A stretch of DNA of 23,667 nucleotides, from contig DATJZH010000286.1 in the NCBI GenBank assembly GCA_035499215.1, positions 1-23,667 on the forward strand, in the 5' to 3' direction. Positions 13,066-20,703 of this stretch are shown here, piece after piece. The translations under genes and the position numbers were made by a program. The notes beneath the pieces were generated by a model that was given only the letters and a program-made list of their open reading frames with translations, was not told the DNA's origin and searched no databases. The stretch comes from DATJZH01 sp035499215. Its GTDB lineage: Bacteria > Actinomycetota > Actinomycetes > Streptosporangiales > Streptosporangiaceae. The stretch's first letter is position 1, and each line of letters starts with the position of its first letter.

Positions 13066-16000
13066 GTGGACCATGACCATCAGGGCGGCATCCTGCTGCT
13101 CTCGACGTCCGACACCGATCTGCTGGCCGCCCGGGCCAGCGGCGCCGACTACCGGCTGGCGAACCCCGCGCGCCTGGATCCGGCCGGCCTGGAACAGCTG
13201 CTGCCGGGCGCCGGCGTGGTCGTCACGCGGCTGCTGGGCGGCGAGCAGGCATGGCCCGAGGGGCTCGCGGCGCTCCGGCGCCAGCCGCGCCCGGTGATCG
13301 TCCTCGGCGGCGAGATGGTCCCGGATGCGGCGCTGATGGCCCTGTCCACCGTCCCCGCGGGCATCGCCGCACAGGCCCACGAGTACCTGGCCCACGGCGG
13401 ACCTGGCAATCTCCGTGAGCTCGCGCATTTCCTGGCCGACACCGTGCTGCTGACCGGCAACGGCTTCGCCGCGCCCGCGCCCATGCCGGCCTGGGGCCGC
13501 CGCCCGTGGCCGCCTGCCGCCGGGCCGGTGGTGGCGGTTCTCTATTACCGGGCCCACGAGCTGGCGGGCAATACCGACTTTGTCGACGCGCTCTGCGCCG
13601 CGATCGGGTCCTGCGGAGCCCGCGCCCTGCCGGTCTGGTGCGCAAGCCTGCGGACAGCCGGCCCTGACCTGCTGCAGACCCTGGCGCAGGCAGACGTCCT
13701 GATCGTGACCGTGCTAGCGGCCGGCGGGACGGTGCCCGCGCAGTCCCAGGCGGGCGGTGACGACGAGGCATGGGACGTCGGGGCGATCGCGGCCCTCGAC
13801 ATCCCCGTTGTCCAGGCCCTGTGCCTGACCTCGCCCAGGGCCGGCTGGGCCGCAGCTCATTCGGGGCTCAGCCCGCTCGACGCGGCGACCCAGGTGGCGA
13901 TCCCGGAATTCGACGGGCGGCTGATCAGCGTGCCGTTCTCCTTCAAGGAGACCGGCGCTGACGGCCTGTCGCGCTACGTCCCCGACCCCGAGCGGGCAGC
14001 GCGGGTGGCAGGCACGGCGGTCGCGCTCGCGCGGCTGCGGCACATTCCCCGGGCCGCCAGGCGGGTGGCGATCGTGCTGTCGGCTTACCCGACCAAGCAT
14101 TCGAGGATCGGCAACGCGGTCGGGCTCGACACCCCGGTCTCCGCGGTCCGCCTGCTGCGGGCAATGCGGGAGCGCGGGTACGACGTCGGTCCGGCCGGCG
14201 GCCCTGGTGCACTGCCGGGCATCGAGCCGCCGGACGGCGACGCCCTGATCCACGCCGTCATAGCGGCCGGCGGCCAGGACCCCGAGTGGCTGACCGGCCA
14301 GCAGATGGCCAGCGCGGCCGTCCGCATCCCGGCCGCGCGGTACCGGGCCTGGTTCGGCCAGCTGCCGCCAGAGCTCCGCGCCTCGATGGAAAGGGCCTGG
14401 GGGCCGCCGCCCGGCGAGCTCTACGTGGACCGGGCCGCTGGCACCGACGGCGATATCGTGCTGGCCGCGCTCACGGCCGGCAATGTGGTGCTGATGGTTC
14501 AGCCGCCGCGCGGTTTCGGGGAGAATCCGGTGGCGATCTACCATGATCCGGACCTGCCGCCGAGCCATCATTACCTGGCCGCCTACCGGTGGCTGGAGGA
14601 GGGCTTCGGCGCGCACGCCGTCGTGCACCTGGGCAAGCACGGGAACCTCGAGTGGCTGCCGGGCAAGAACCTCGGGATGTCGGCAGCGTGCGCGCCCGAC
14701 GCGGCGCTGGGGAACCTGCCGCTGATCTACCCGTTCCTGGTGAACGACCCTGGCGAGGGCACCCAGGCCAAGCGCCGTGCGCATGCCACCATCGTCGATC
14801 ATCTCGTGCCGCCGATGACCCGCGCCGAGACATACGGTGACCTGGCCCGGCTGGAGCAGCTGCTGGACGAGCACGCCGCCGTGGCCGCGCTGGATCCGGC
14901 CAAGCTGCCGGCGATCCGGGCGCAGATCTGGACGCTGATCCAGGCCGCCAGGCTCGACCATGACCTCGGCCTGGACGCCCGCCCGCGCGACGCCGAGTTC
15001 GACGACTTCCTGCTGCACGTGGACGGCTGGCTGTGCACCGTGAAGGACGCCCAGATCCGCGACGGCCTGCACGTGCTCGGGGCGGCGCCCGAGGGGGCGC
15101 AGCGGGTCGGACTGGTGCTCGCGATGCTCCAGGCGCGGCAGATCTGGGCGGGCGGCAGCGGGATGCCCGGCCTGCGCGAGGCGCTCGGCCTTGTCGAGGA
15201 CGGGATGTCGCCCCGTGCCGTCGTCGACCGGGCCGAGGAGCTGGCCAGGGCGCTGGTCGAGGGGATGGAGCTGGCCGGCTGGCAGGCCGATGCCGCCCCG
15301 GCGGTTGTCACCGGCGTGCTCGGCCGGGAAGACGACACTGTCGGGCGGCTGCTGCGTTTCGCTGCCGCGGAGATCATCCCCCGGCTCGCGGCCACCGCTG
15401 GCGAGATGGCGGCGGTGCTGCACGCTCTCGACGGCGGGCACGTGCCGGCAGGCCCGAGCGGATCCCCGCTGCGCGGGCTCGTCAACACCCTGCCGACCGG
15501 CAGGAACTTCTACGCGGTGGATCCCAAGGCCGTGCCGTCGCGGCTGGCCTGGGACACTGGCCGGCAGCTCGCCGGCTCGCTGCTTGCCCGCTACCGGGAG
15601 GACACGGGGGCGTGGCCGTCCGCGGTGGGGCTGTCGGTATGGGGCACGGCCGCCATGCGCACCTCCGGCGACGACATCGCCGAGGTGCTGGCACTGCTCG
15701 GGGTGCGCCCGGTCTGGGATGACGCCAGCCGCCGGGTCACCGGCCTGGATGTGATCCCGGCCGGCGAGCTGGGGCGGCCGCGCGTCGACGTGGTCGTGCG
15801 CATCAGCGGCTTCTTCCGTGACGCGTTCCCGCATGTCGTGGCGCTGCTCGACGACGCTGTCCGGCTCGTCGCCGAGCTGGACGAGGACCCCGCCGCTAAC
15901 TTCGTCCGCGCCCACGCGCTCGCGGACCTGGAGCGGCACAGCGACCTGCGGCGGGCCACCACCCGGATCTTCGGCTCGCCGCCCGGCTGCTACGGCGCGG

Positions 16001-16686
16001 GCCTGCTCCCGCTGCTGGAGAGCCGGTCGTGGCGCGACGACGCCGATCTGGCCGGGGTCTACGCCGCCTGGGGCGGCCACGCGTATGGTCGCGGGCTGGA
16101 CGGCCGGGCGGCGCGGGACGACATGGAGTCCTCCTACCGGCGGATCGCGCTTGCCGTCAAGAACACTGACACCCGCGAGCATGACATCGCCGACTCCGAC
16201 GATTACTACCAGTACCACGGCGGGATGATCGCCACTGTGCGGGCGCTGGCCGGCACGGCGCCGGCAGCGTACGTCGGCGACGGCACCCGGCCCGGCAGTG
16301 TCGCGACCAGATCCCTGGCGCAGGAATCGGCCCGGGTGTTCCGCTCCCGGGTGGTGAACCCCCGCTGGATCCAGGCGATGCGCCGGCATGGCTACAAGGG
16401 CGCTTTCGAGCTCGCCGCGACCGTCGACTATCTCTTCGGCTGGGATGCCACGACCGGCGTGCTGGCCGACTGGATGTATGAGCAGCTGGCAGCCTCTTAC
16501 GTGGTTGACCCGCAGACCAGGGAGTTTCTGCAGACCAGTAACCCGTGGGCGCTGCGCGGGATCACCGAGCGGCTGCTCGAGGCAGCCGACCGGGGCCTCT
16601 GGGAGGCACCCGCCGAGCAGACCCTGACGGCCCTGCGCGAGATCTACCTGCGGGTCGAGGGCCAGCTCGAGGAGGCGCAGGCATGA
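13066..16686 (+). CDS. cobN: cobaltochelatase subunit CobN
   Basis: CobN is the large corrin-binding subunit of the aerobic, ATP-dependent cobaltochelatase that inserts Co2+ into hydrogenobyrinic acid a,c-diamide. It has 1206 residues, normal for the family (ChlH/BchH-like). Landmarks: RRVAIVLSAYPTKHSRIGNAVGLDTP, the HLGKHGNLEWLPGKNLGMS block at about 521-539, YPFLVNDPGEGTQAKRR, SGFFRDAFPHVV, a DDYYQYHGGM segment and RWIQAMRRHGYKGAFELAATVDYLFGWDATT near the end. GTG 13066 has GAGGAGGG 6 bases upstream. It leads the riboswitch-controlled right-hand operon and overlaps the next gene by ATGA, whose product supplies the ATPase. Confidence 0.97.
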   Translation: MDHDHQGGILLLSTSDTDLLAARASGADYRLANPARLDPAGLEQLLPGAGVVVTRLLGGEQAWPEGLAALRRQPRPVIVLGGEMVPDAALMALSTVPAGIAAQAHEYLAHGGPGNLRELAHFLADTVLLTGNGFAAPAPMPAWGRRPWPPAAGPVVAVLYYRAHELAGNTDFVDALCAAIGSCGARALPVWCASLRTAGPDLLQTLAQADVLIVTVLAAGGTVPAQSQAGGDDEAWDVGAIAALDIPVVQALCLTSPRAGWAAAHSGLSPLDAATQVAIPEFDGRLISVPFSFKETGADGLSRYVPDPERAARVAGTAVALARLRHIPRAARRVAIVLSAYPTKHSRIGNAVGLDTPVSAVRLLRAMRERGYDVGPAGGPGALPGIEPPDGDALIHAVIAAGGQDPEWLTGQQMASAAVRIPAARYRAWFGQLPPELRASMERAWGPPPGELYVDRAAGTDGDIVLAALTAGNVVLMVQPPRGFGENPVAIYHDPDLPPSHHYLAAYRWLEEGFGAHAVVHLGKHGNLEWLPGKNLGMSAACAPDAALGNLPLIYPFLVNDPGEGTQAKRRAHATIVDHLVPPMTRAETYGDLARLEQLLDEHAAVAALDPAKLPAIRAQIWTLIQAARLDHDLGLDARPRDAEFDDFLLHVDGWLCTVKDAQIRDGLHVLGAAPEGAQRVGLVLAMLQARQIWAGGSGMPGLREALGLVEDGMSPRAVVDRAEELARALVEGMELAGWQADAAPAVVTGVLGREDDTVGRLLRFAAAEIIPRLAATAGEMAAVLHALDGGHVPAGPSGSPLRGLVNTLPTGRNFYAVDPKAVPSRLAWDTGRQLAGSLLARYREDTGAWPSAVGLSVWGTAAMRTSGDDIAEVLALLGVRPVWDDASRRVTGLDVIPAGELGRPRVDVVVRISGFFRDAFPHVVALLDDAVRLVAELDEDPAANFVRAHALADLERHSDLRRATTRIFGSPPGCYGAGLLPLLESRSWRDDADLAGVYAAWGGHAYGRGLDGRAARDDMESSYRRIALAVKNTDTREHDIADSDDYYQYHGGMIATVRALAGTAPAAYVGDGTRPGSVATRSLAQESARVFRSRVVNPRWIQAMRRHGYKGAFELAATVDYLFGWDATTGVLADWMYEQLAASYVVDPQTREFLQTSNPWALRGITERLLEAADRGLWEAPAEQTLTALREIYLRVEGQLEEAQA

Positions 16687-18683
16687 GCCGCCTGCCGTTC
16701 TGCGCAGTCGTCGGCCAGGACGACGCCCGGCTCGCCCTGCTGCTCGGCGCCGTGGATCCCGGCATCGGCGGCGTGCTGCTCACCGGCGAGAAAGGCACCG
16801 CCAAAACGACGCTGGTCCGGGGCCTGGCCGGCGTCCTGCCGGGCATCAGCGTCGTGGCCAGCTGCCGTTTCTCCTGCGACCCGGCTGACCCGGACCCGCT
16901 CTGCCCCGATGGCCCGCACCGGCCGGGCAGCGCCGCTGAGCACCGGGCTGCCCGGCTGGTCGAGCTGCCGCTCGGCGCCACCGAAGAGAACGTCACCGGC
17001 AGCCTCGATGTCCCCCGCGTCCTGGCCGGGGCCGGAACCGCTGAGGCATTCGCGCCCGGCCTGCTCGCGCTGGCCAACCGCGGAGTGCTCTACGTCGACG
17101 AGATCAACCTGCTCCCCGACCACATCGTGGATGTGCTCCTCGACGCCGCGGCCACCGGCAGCGCGGGCGTTGAGCGGGAGGGGATCTCATTGCGGCATGC
17201 CTGCGGGTTCCTGCTCGTCGGGACCATGAACCCCGAGGAAGGCGAGCTGCGGCCGCAGCTGCTGGATCGCTTCGGCCTGTGCGTCCCCGTCGCCGCCAGC
17301 GACGATCCGGCCCGCCGGGCCGCCGTGGTCCGGGCCCGGCTCGACCACGACCGCTCCCCGGCGGCGAGCACCGAGGCCCACGCGGCGGCAGAAAAGGAGC
17401 TCACCAGCCAGATCGGCGCCGCGCGGGCGCGCCTGTCAGCCGTTACGCTTCCCGACGCCGAGCTCCTGCGGGTCACCACGGCGTGCGCGGCCCTGCGCGT
17501 GGACGGCATGCGCGGGGACCTCATCACCTGCAGGGCGGCGATCGCCCACGCCGGATGGCAGCAGCGCGACGCCGTCACCGGCGCGGACGTGCGCGTGGCC
17601 GCCCGGCTGGCCCTCCTGCACCGGCAGCGGCGGGGACCCTTCGACGATCCCGGCGCCGATGCCGCCCAGCTGCAGGAGGCGCTCGGCCCCGATGCCGACA
17701 ACGACCCGCCCCCGGACCATGGCGGCGGGGGCGGAGGCGGCGGCGAGCGTCCCGGCCCGGCGCAGGCCGCTGACAGCCAGCCGGGCAGCGCCGACGCGCC
17801 CGCGGCGCCGGAGGAAGCCGCGGACCGGCAGGGCGTGCCCGCGCCGGCTCCCGCGGGCACCTCGGCACCTGCCGGGGCCACGTTCCAGGTCCGGCGTCTT
17901 CAGGCCAGCGGGCTCGGAGCCGGCCACGAGGGACGCCGGTCGGGTTCCCGCGGCCCGCACGGCGCGCCGGTCGCCAGCATCCGGTCAGCACGGCGGCCCG
18001 AGCTGGTGCCCACGATGCGCGCGGCCGTCCTGGCCCGGCCCGGCGCCCCGTTCACCGTCACCGGCAGCGACCTGCGCGCCAGCCTGCGCCGGGGCCGGGA
18101 GTCCAATCTTGTGGTGCTGCTGGTCGACACCTCGGGCTCGATGGCCGCGCGGCGGCGCAGCGCCGCGGTCGCCACCGCCGCGCTCTCCCTGCTCAGCGAT
18201 GCCTACCGGCGCCGGGACCGGGTAGCGCTGCTCGCATTCCGCGGCACGGACGCGACCGTCGCCGTCCCGCCGACGAGATCCGCGCAGCTCGCCGCCCGGC
18301 GTCTGCGTGATCTTCCGGTCGGCGGGCGAACCCCCCTCGCGGCGGGCCTGGCGGCGGCCGGCCAGCTGATACGACGTGAGGGCTGGCGAGACCCCGCCCG
18401 CCGCGCCATCCTCGTCCTGATCACCGATGGCCGCGCGACCGGCGCGGGCGACGCAGTCGGCCAGGCGAAACGCGCCGCCGCCGCACTCGCCAGGACACCG
18501 GCCACGAGCATCGTGGTGGACGCCGAGGAGGGACCCGTCCGCCTCGGGCTGGCCGGCCAGATTGCCCGCCACCTGGCGGCGGAACTCGTGACCATTCCCG
18601 GTCTGGCCGCCAGGGCCGGGCCGGTCAGCGAGCAGGCTGGCCAGACGCTCGCCGACATCATCCGCGCGAAGGAGGCATCCTGA
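16683..18683 (+). CDS. ChlI-ChlD fusion ATPase subunit of cobaltochelatase (VWA domain)
   Basis: A 666-residue fusion of a magnesium-chelatase I-type AAA+ module and a D-type von Willebrand A module. It very likely plays the CobS/CobT role beside CobN. Walker A GEKGTAKT (35-42), Walker B VLYVDE (135-140), conserved cysteines 61, 65 and 74, and the arginine-finger region GELRPQLLDRFG are present. Residues ~338-440 are a low-complexity Gly/Pro/Ala linker (eight glycines at 347-354) replacing the acidic linker usual in ChlD. The VWA MIDAS DTSGSM is at 482-487, with Thr550 and ITDGRA (580-585). ATG 16683 overlaps the cobN stop. Genomic pairing with cobN is standard in Actinobacteria. It could be annotated simply as a magnesium chelatase. 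Confidence 0.9.
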   Translation: MSRLPFCAVVGQDDARLALLLGAVDPGIGGVLLTGEKGTAKTTLVRGLAGVLPGISVVASCRFSCDPADPDPLCPDGPHRPGSAAEHRAARLVELPLGATEENVTGSLDVPRVLAGAGTAEAFAPGLLALANRGVLYVDEINLLPDHIVDVLLDAAATGSAGVEREGISLRHACGFLLVGTMNPEEGELRPQLLDRFGLCVPVAASDDPARRAAVVRARLDHDRSPAASTEAHAAAEKELTSQIGAARARLSAVTLPDAELLRVTTACAALRVDGMRGDLITCRAAIAHAGWQQRDAVTGADVRVAARLALLHRQRRGPFDDPGADAAQLQEALGPDADNDPPPDHGGGGGGGGERPGPAQAADSQPGSADAPAAPEEAADRQGVPAPAPAGTSAPAGATFQVRRLQASGLGAGHEGRRSGSRGPHGAPVASIRSARRPELVPTMRAAVLARPGAPFTVTGSDLRASLRRGRESNLVVLLVDTSGSMAARRRSAAVATAALSLLSDAYRRRDRVALLAFRGTDATVAVPPTRSAQLAARRLRDLPVGGRTPLAAGLAAAGQLIRREGWRDPARRAILVLITDGRATGAGDAVGQAKRAAAALARTPATSIVVDAEEGPVRLGLAGQIARHLAAELVTIPGLAARAGPVSEQAGQTLADIIRAKEAS

Positions 18684-19291
18684 TGCCGCAAGGCCGGGTA
18701 ACCGTCGTTCCCGACGACGGGCTCAGCACCCGCCAGCGGCGCGCTCAGCCGCTGCTCGCGGTGCACACCGGAGACGGCAAGGGCAAGTCCACCGCGGCCT
18801 TCGGCCTGGCGCTGCGGGCCTGGTCCGCGGGCTGGCCTGTCGGCGTATTCCAGTTCACCAAGAGCCCCAGGTGGCGCGTCGGGGAAGAGGACGCGCTGCT
18901 GGCCCTCGGCGAGCTGCACGCTGCCACCGGCCAGGGGGCGCCGGTCACCTGGCACCGGATGGGCGCGGGCTGGTCCTGGCTGCGGACCCAGCCAGCAGAC
19001 CACGCCCGCGCCGCCCGGGAGGGATGGCAGCAGGTCAGGCGCGACCTGGCCGCGCAGACCTACCGGCTCCTGGTCCTGGACGAGTTCACCTACCCGCTGG
19101 CGAACGGCACCCTCGACATCGAAGAGGTCCTGGCCGTTCTGGCAGCCCGGCCGGGCGTCCAGCATGTCGTCATCACCGGCCGCCGGGCCAGCCCGGCCCT
19201 GCTCGAGGCAGCCGACCTGGTCACCGAGATGGCCAAGATCAGGCACCCGATGGACGCCGGCCGCAAGGGCCAGCGCGGCATCGAATGGTGA
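18683..19291 (+). CDS. cobO: cob(I)yrinic acid a,c-diamide adenosyltransferase CobO/BtuR
   Basis: CobO transfers adenosyl from ATP to the reduced cobalt of cobyrinic acid a,c-diamide. It has 202 residues, typical for CobO/CobA-type enzymes. The P-loop HTGDGKGKSTAAFGLALRAW begins at residue 28, then VFQFTKSP, LLVLDEFTYPLANG (Walker-B-like) and VITGRRASPALLEAADLVTEM, with the C-terminal HPMDAGRKGQRGIEW that closes the family. ATG 18683 shares one base with the previous TGA (TGATG) and has AAGGAGG at 18669-18675. It sits between the chelatase and cobB, matching the pathway order. Confidence 0.97.
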   Translation: MPQGRVTVVPDDGLSTRQRRAQPLLAVHTGDGKGKSTAAFGLALRAWSAGWPVGVFQFTKSPRWRVGEEDALLALGELHAATGQGAPVTWHRMGAGWSWLRTQPADHARAAREGWQQVRRDLAAQTYRLLVLDEFTYPLANGTLDIEEVLAVLAARPGVQHVVITGRRASPALLEAADLVTEMAKIRHPMDAGRKGQRGIEW

Positions 19292-20703
19292 ACCTGCCGC
19301 GGGTAGTCATCGCCGCCACCCGCTCGGGGGACGGCAAGACCACCGTGGCAACCGGCATCATGGCGGCCCTGCGCGGCCGGGGCCTGCGGGTGTCCGGGCA
19401 CAAGGTCGGGCCCGACTACATCGATCCGGGCTACCACGCCGCCGCCTGCGGCGGGCCCGGCCGCAACCTGGACCCCTGGCTGGCCGGCGAGGGACTGGTC
19501 GCGCCGCTGCTGCGGCACGGCGCCCAGGGCGCCGACGTGGCTGTCATCGAGGGCGTGATGGGCCTGTTCGACGGGGCGGCCGGACGCGGCGACTTCGCCA
19601 GCACCGCGCACGTCGCGCGGCTGACCGGCTCCCCTGTCGTGCTCGTCGTCGGCGCCGCCGGGACAGCCCGGTCCGTCGCCGCGACGCTGCACGGCTTCGC
19701 CGGCTGGGACCCGGGGGTCCGCCTCGCGGGAGTCGTGCTCAACCAGGTCTCGACGGACCGGCACGAAGCGGTGCTCCGGGAAGCGCTCGCGCCGTCGGGC
19801 ATCCCGGTGATCGGCGCGCTGCGGCGGGAGGCGGCGCTGCACATGCCGTCGCGTCATCTCGGGCTCGTCCCGGCCGGGGAGCGGCCGGCGTCTGTCGATG
19901 CCTGGCTGCCTGCCCTGCGGGAGCTGGCCGGGCGAAGCCTTGACCTGGACCTGCTGATGGCCATCGCCTGCCGCGCGCCCCAGCTGGCCGCTGAGCCGTG
20001 GTCGCCGGCGGCCGCGTGCGGTGCGGGCCCGGGCGGGCTGCCTGCCGCCCGGCCGCGGATCGCCGTGGCTGCCGGGCCCGCGTTCACCTTCGGCTATGCC
20101 GAGCATGACGAGCTGCTGGCCGCGGCGGGCGCCGAGGTCGTGACGTTCGACCCGCTGGCGGCCGAGCAGCTGCCGTGCGGCACCGATGCGCTTGTCGTCG
20201 GCGGCGGCTTCCCCGAAGTTCATGCCGCCCGGCTGGCCGCCAACGCGGCACTGCGCGCGCAGGTCCGCAGCCGGGCCGCGGAAGGCATGCCCGTCGTGGC
20301 CGAGTGCGCGGGCCTGCTGTGGCTCGGCGCTTCGCTGGACGGCCGGCCGCAATGCGAGGTGGTGCCTGCCCATGCCCGGATGACCGGATCGCTGTCCCTT
20401 GGCTACCGGGAGGCGACGGCACTGCGCGGCACTCCGCTGCTGGCGTCCGGCACGCGGGTGCGCGCGCACGAGTTCCACCGCACCGTGAGCGAGCCCGCGC
20501 ACGGGGCCGATCCGGCCTGGCAGCTGGCCGGCGGCTGCCGGACCGGCTGGGCCGGTCCCAGCCTGCTCGCCTCCTACCTGCACCTGCACTGGGCCGGCGT
20601 CCCGCAGGCCGCCGGCCGGCTGATCCGGGCCGCGATCGCCGGCCGGGCTGGCGCGGGAATGCAGCGGCGGGCCGCGGCCGCGCCTCGGGGATGGCCCGCA
20701 TGA
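19285..20703 (+). CDS. cobB: hydrogenobyrinate/cobyrinate a,c-diamide synthase CobB/CbiA
   Basis: CobB amidates the a and c carboxylates using glutamine and ATP, before cobalt insertion in the aerobic route. It has 472 residues. The P-loop ATRSGDGKTT is at 11-20, HKVGPDYIDPGYH at 39-51, then VIEGVMGLFDG and the LNQVST switch region. The C-terminal GATase has VVGGGFPEVHAARL, the nucleophile Cys in VVAECAGLLWLG, and RAHEFHRT. The start is ATG 19285 or GTG 19288; both overlap the cobO stop. No strong SD, so coupling to cobO is likely. It ends in an ATGA overlap with the cobC-cobA fusion. Confidence 0.96.
   Translation: MVNLPRVVIAATRSGDGKTTVATGIMAALRGRGLRVSGHKVGPDYIDPGYHAAACGGPGRNLDPWLAGEGLVAPLLRHGAQGADVAVIEGVMGLFDGAAGRGDFASTAHVARLTGSPVVLVVGAAGTARSVAATLHGFAGWDPGVRLAGVVLNQVSTDRHEAVLREALAPSGIPVIGALRREAALHMPSRHLGLVPAGERPASVDAWLPALRELAGRSLDLDLLMAIACRAPQLAAEPWSPAAACGAGPGGLPAARPRIAVAAGPAFTFGYAEHDELLAAAGAEVVTFDPLAAEQLPCGTDALVVGGGFPEVHAARLAANAALRAQVRSRAAEGMPVVAECAGLLWLGASLDGRPQCEVVPAHARMTGSLSLGYREATALRGTPLLASGTRVRAHEFHRTVSEPAHGADPAWQLAGGCRTGWAGPSLLASYLHLHWAGVPQAAGRLIRAAIAGRAGAGMQRRAAAAPRGWPA

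Noticed and set aside
12751..13557. 268-codon minus-strand ORF crossing the divergent control region and cobN start
   Set aside because: It spans two riboswitches and the antisense of cobN, with no recognisable motif or SD. It is a compositional artefact.
13714..16389. 891-codon open frame antisense to cobN
   Set aside because: Long antisense frames are expected opposite G/C-third-position genes; its translation is Arg/Gly/Pro-rich without motifs, whereas cobN on the other strand has all family blocks.
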